A stretch of DNA of 8,376 nucleotides, taken from JBDSTW01 sp039914705 (GTDB taxonomy: Bacteria; Pseudomonadota; Gammaproteobacteria; SURF-13). Under the pieces are notes generated by a model. That model worked only from the letters and a program-made list of their open reading frames with translations, was not told the DNA's origin and made no database searches. The position numbers were made by a program, and so were the translations under genes. The stretch spans positions 1 through 8,376 of the forward strand of contig JBDSOT010000135.1 of the NCBI GenBank assembly GCA_039914705.1. Direction: 5' to 3'. Positions 6,593 through 8,376 of the stretch are shown here, piece by piece; positions within the stretch are counted from its first letter, which is position 1; each line of letters begins with the position of its first letter.

Positions 6593-7681
6593 ATGGTTTA
6601 TAAAACCCGCATCATCGCCGGCATGTCCGGCGGCGTCGATTCCTCGGTTGCCGCGTTATTATTAGCGCAGCAAGGTTTTGCTGTGCGCGGCCTGTTCATG
6701 AAGAACTGGGAGGGCGATGACACGCAGGATCACTGTGCCGCCGCGCAGGATTTCCAGGATGCCCAGAATGTGTGCACGCAGCTTGGCATTGCGCTGCACG
6801 CGGTGAATTTCGCTGCCGATTACTGGGATCGTGTCTTTCAATATTTTTTGGCCGAATACCGCGCCGGGCGCACGCCCAATCCGGATGTCATGTGCAACAA
6901 GGAAATAAAATTCAAGGCCTTTCTCGAGCACGCCTTGGAGTTGGGTGCGGACATGATCGCCACCGGGCACTACGCACGCATAGCCGAGACTGGCGAGCGC
7001 TTGCGTTTGCTCAAGGCGCGCGATGCTAATAAAGACCAAAGTTATTTTTTATACACGCTAGGCCAAGAGCAACTCGCCCGCACGCTATTCCCGTTGGGCG
7101 ACATTACCAAGCCCGAGGTGCGTGAGAGGGCGACGCGCGCCGGTTTTGTCAATCACGCCAAAAAAGACAGCACCGGCATCTGCTTTATCGGTGAGCGCAA
7201 CTTCAAAAATTTCTTGAGCCATTATCTGCCCGCGCAGCCCGGTGATATTCTTACTGCGCAGGGTGAATGCGTAGGCCGGCACGACGGGCTGATGTTTCAC
7301 ACGCTGGGCCAGCGGCAGGGCCTGGGTATAGGCGGGCGCGCGGGTGGCAGCGGCGCACCCTGGTATGTGGTCGACAAGGATATGAATCGCAACGTACTCA
7401 TTGTCACGCAAGACCAAAATGACCCACTGTTATACAGCCAAGGCCTTAGCGCAATCGACCTGTATTGGGTTTCCGGCGGGCCGCCGCAAACACCGCTAAC
7501 ATGCCACGCCAAGACGCGCTACCGCCAGGCCGATCAGGCCTGTGTCATTACTGAATTAGAACAGGGGCGTTGCAAGGTTCGCTTCGAACAGCCGCAGCGC
7601 GCCGTCACACCCGGACAATCGGTTGTATTTTATGCCGGTGAGGAGTGTCTGGGCGGAGGGGTGATTGAGTGTACAGAATAA
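6593..7681 (+). CDS. mnmA: MnmA: tRNA-uridine 2-sulfurtransferase
   Basis: 362 residues, normal for MnmA (TrmU), the cytoplasmic enzyme that puts sulfur on C2 of wobble uridine 34 in tRNA-Lys, -Glu and -Gln. It uses ATP and sulfur relayed from IscS through the Tus proteins. The PP-loop SGGVDSS (12-18) binds ATP. The catalytic cysteines are C101 in NPDVMC and C197 in STGICF, matching C102 and C199 of E. coli. TGHYAR (124-129), KDQSYFLY (147-154) and TLGQRQGLGIGG (237-248) are further family signatures, and a C-terminal beta-barrel region follows. The start is the ATG at 6593: only 3 nt separate it from the nudJ stop, and the next in-frame ATG falls at the edge of the PP-loop. The weak Shine-Dalgarno suggests coupling to nudJ translation. 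The gene is complete. Confidence 0.97.
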   Translation: MVYKTRIIAGMSGGVDSSVAALLLAQQGFAVRGLFMKNWEGDDTQDHCAAAQDFQDAQNVCTQLGIALHAVNFAADYWDRVFQYFLAEYRAGRTPNPDVMCNKEIKFKAFLEHALELGADMIATGHYARIAETGERLRLLKARDANKDQSYFLYTLGQEQLARTLFPLGDITKPEVRERATRAGFVNHAKKDSTGICFIGERNFKNFLSHYLPAQPGDILTAQGECVGRHDGLMFHTLGQRQGLGIGGRAGGSGAPWYVVDKDMNRNVLIVTQDQNDPLLYSQGLSAIDLYWVSGGPPQTPLTCHAKTRYRQADQACVITELEQGRCKVRFEQPQRAVTPGQSVVFYAGEECLGGGVIECTE

Positions 7682-7689
7682 ATACAGAT

Positions 7690-7720
7690 GTAGGTCGGAT
7701 CAAGCGCAGCGGATCCGACA
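7690..7720 (+). repeat. REP-like element: GTAG followed by an imperfect palindrome
   Basis: GTAG (7690-7693) precedes GTCGGATC (7694-7701), a 10-nt centre (7702-7711) and GATCCGAC (7712-7719), an 8-bp perfect stem. A tetranucleotide GTAG next to a G/C-rich palindrome is the layout of gammaproteobacterial REP sequences, the type mobilised by RAYT (TnpA-REP) transposases; the E. coli version also starts GTAG and has a CGGAT/ATCCG core. It lies 8 bp past the mnmA stop and 43 bp before hflD. No T tract follows directly, so it is not a standard terminator, but the transcript hairpin could reduce read-through or stabilise the nudJ-mnmA mRNA. No RAYT gene or second copy is seen in this window. Confidence 0.7.
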
Positions 7721-7762
7721 GACACTCCCTAATCTTAATTTTAATGTGGAACCCACTTAACT

Positions 7763-8376
7763 ATGCCTTCCCCACACACCGATAGAACCCTGGCCTTGGC
7801 CGGAATTGTTCAGGCAAGCCATTTAGTGCAGCAAATCGCAAAGCGCGGCGCGGTGAGCGATAACGAGGCGTTCGAAACGAGCATCGCCAGCATTTTCAAG
7901 CTAGATGCCGAATCCACCGCGGCGGTGTACGGAGGCGGCAGCGGCGTGAGCACGGGGCTTAAGTTGCTGCGCATGCAACTGAGCAATCAAAGCGCGACGC
8001 GCGATCTCGAGCTGACTAAATATGTCGTCAACGTAATGCACCTCGAACGTCAACTCGCCAAGCGCAGGGATATGCTGGAGCGCATAGCGGAGGGCATTGA
8101 AAAGGCGCGCACGCAAGCGGGATATTTCTCTGCCCTGCATGCCAATGTCATTGCTAATCTGGCTGGCATCTACAGCGACACCATCAGCACGCTCACGCCG
8201 CGTATTATCGTCAACGGCGAGCAGCATTTCCTGGACAATCCCGACAATGCCAATAAGATACGCGCCCTGCTGCTCGCCGCCATTCGGTCTGCCGTACTCT
8301 GGCGGCAAGTGGGCGGTGGACGTTTCAGGTTATTGTTCGAGCGTGGTGCGATGCTGCGCGAAGTAGCGGCTATGTT
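7763..8376 (+). CDS. hflD: HflD, high-frequency lysogenization protein homologue (3' end outside window)
   Basis: An uninterrupted frame from the ATG at 7763 gives 204 residues up to the right edge with no stop. E. coli HflD has 213, so nearly the whole protein is present. Matching stretches are TLALAGIVQASHLVQQIA (9-26), STAAVYGG (51-58), LELTKYVVNVMHLERQLA (82-99), TPRIIVNG (145-152) and IRSAVLWRQVGGGRFRLLF (174-192), the last being the family hallmark. HflD is a peripheral inner-membrane protein that in E. coli interacts with phage lambda CII and affects lysogeny; its normal cell role is unclear. The start is the first ATG after an in-frame stop (7742-7744). GGA lies about 13 nt upstream, a weak site. 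E. coli has the same order mnmA-hflD-purB, so purB is expected beyond the edge. Confidence 0.95.
   Translation, partial: MPSPHTDRTLALAGIVQASHLVQQIAKRGAVSDNEAFETSIASIFKLDAESTAAVYGGGSGVSTGLKLLRMQLSNQSATRDLELTKYVVNVMHLERQLAKRRDMLERIAEGIEKARTQAGYFSALHANVIANLAGIYSDTISTLTPRIIVNGEQHFLDNPDNANKIRALLLAAIRSAVLWRQVGGGRFRLLFERGAMLREVAAM

Noticed and set aside
7694..7745. Rho-independent terminator after mnmA
   Set aside because: The 8-bp stem is real, but no T tract follows it directly. The T-rich stretch begins about 14 bp later, so REP-like element is the better reading.
7901..8308. 135-residue minus-strand frame, and a plus-strand frame at 8097-8366
   Set aside because: Both overlap the hflD coding frame, whose match to HflD is unambiguous along its whole visible length.

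Overview
The window is a stretch of ordinary gammaproteobacterial chromosome. The strongest taxonomic clue is HflD, a family essentially confined to Gammaproteobacteria, together with the gene order nudJ-mnmA-hflD and the adjacent pair ypjD-corB (yfjD). Both blocks are known from Escherichia coli and relatives. Base composition is moderately GC-rich by eye and even across the window, with no clear transferred island. A GTAG-headed REP-type palindrome also fits a gammaproteobacterium. The species cannot be named from the sequence alone.

Layout. A divergent, gene-free region of about 310 bp (5836-6145) splits the window. To its left, five genes run leftward on the minus strand: ypjD (cytochrome c assembly-like membrane protein), corB (CNNM/CorB-type Mg2+ transport protein), a dicarboxylate/amino acid:cation symporter, a KimA-like APC permease with a cytosolic C-terminal domain, and the first 64 residues of a small membrane protein that runs off the left edge. 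Gaps between these genes are 69-76 bp, so a single operon is possible but not shown. To its right, nudJ, mnmA and hflD run rightward. nudJ and mnmA are 3 bp apart, a REP-like element separates mnmA from hflD, and hflD runs off the right edge with most of its length present.

Function. The right arm handles tRNA wobble-uridine 2-thiolation (MnmA), Nudix nucleotide/HMP-PP clean-up (NudJ) and membrane-associated HflD. By synteny, purB would be expected next. The left arm is almost entirely inner-membrane transport: predicted K+ uptake (KimA-like), acidic amino acid or dicarboxylate uptake, and Mg2+ homeostasis (CorB), plus YpjD. A shared role in ion and osmotic balance is only an inference.

Non-coding signals of note are a GC-rich hairpin with a T5 tract on the plus strand just past the corB stop (a terminator facing against corB), a perfect TATAAT directly in front of the ypjD ATG, a TTG start for corB overlapped by a seven-codon reading frame, small palindromes in the divergent region, and the REP element. 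I found no mobile element, CRISPR array, RNA gene or evident new biological system.
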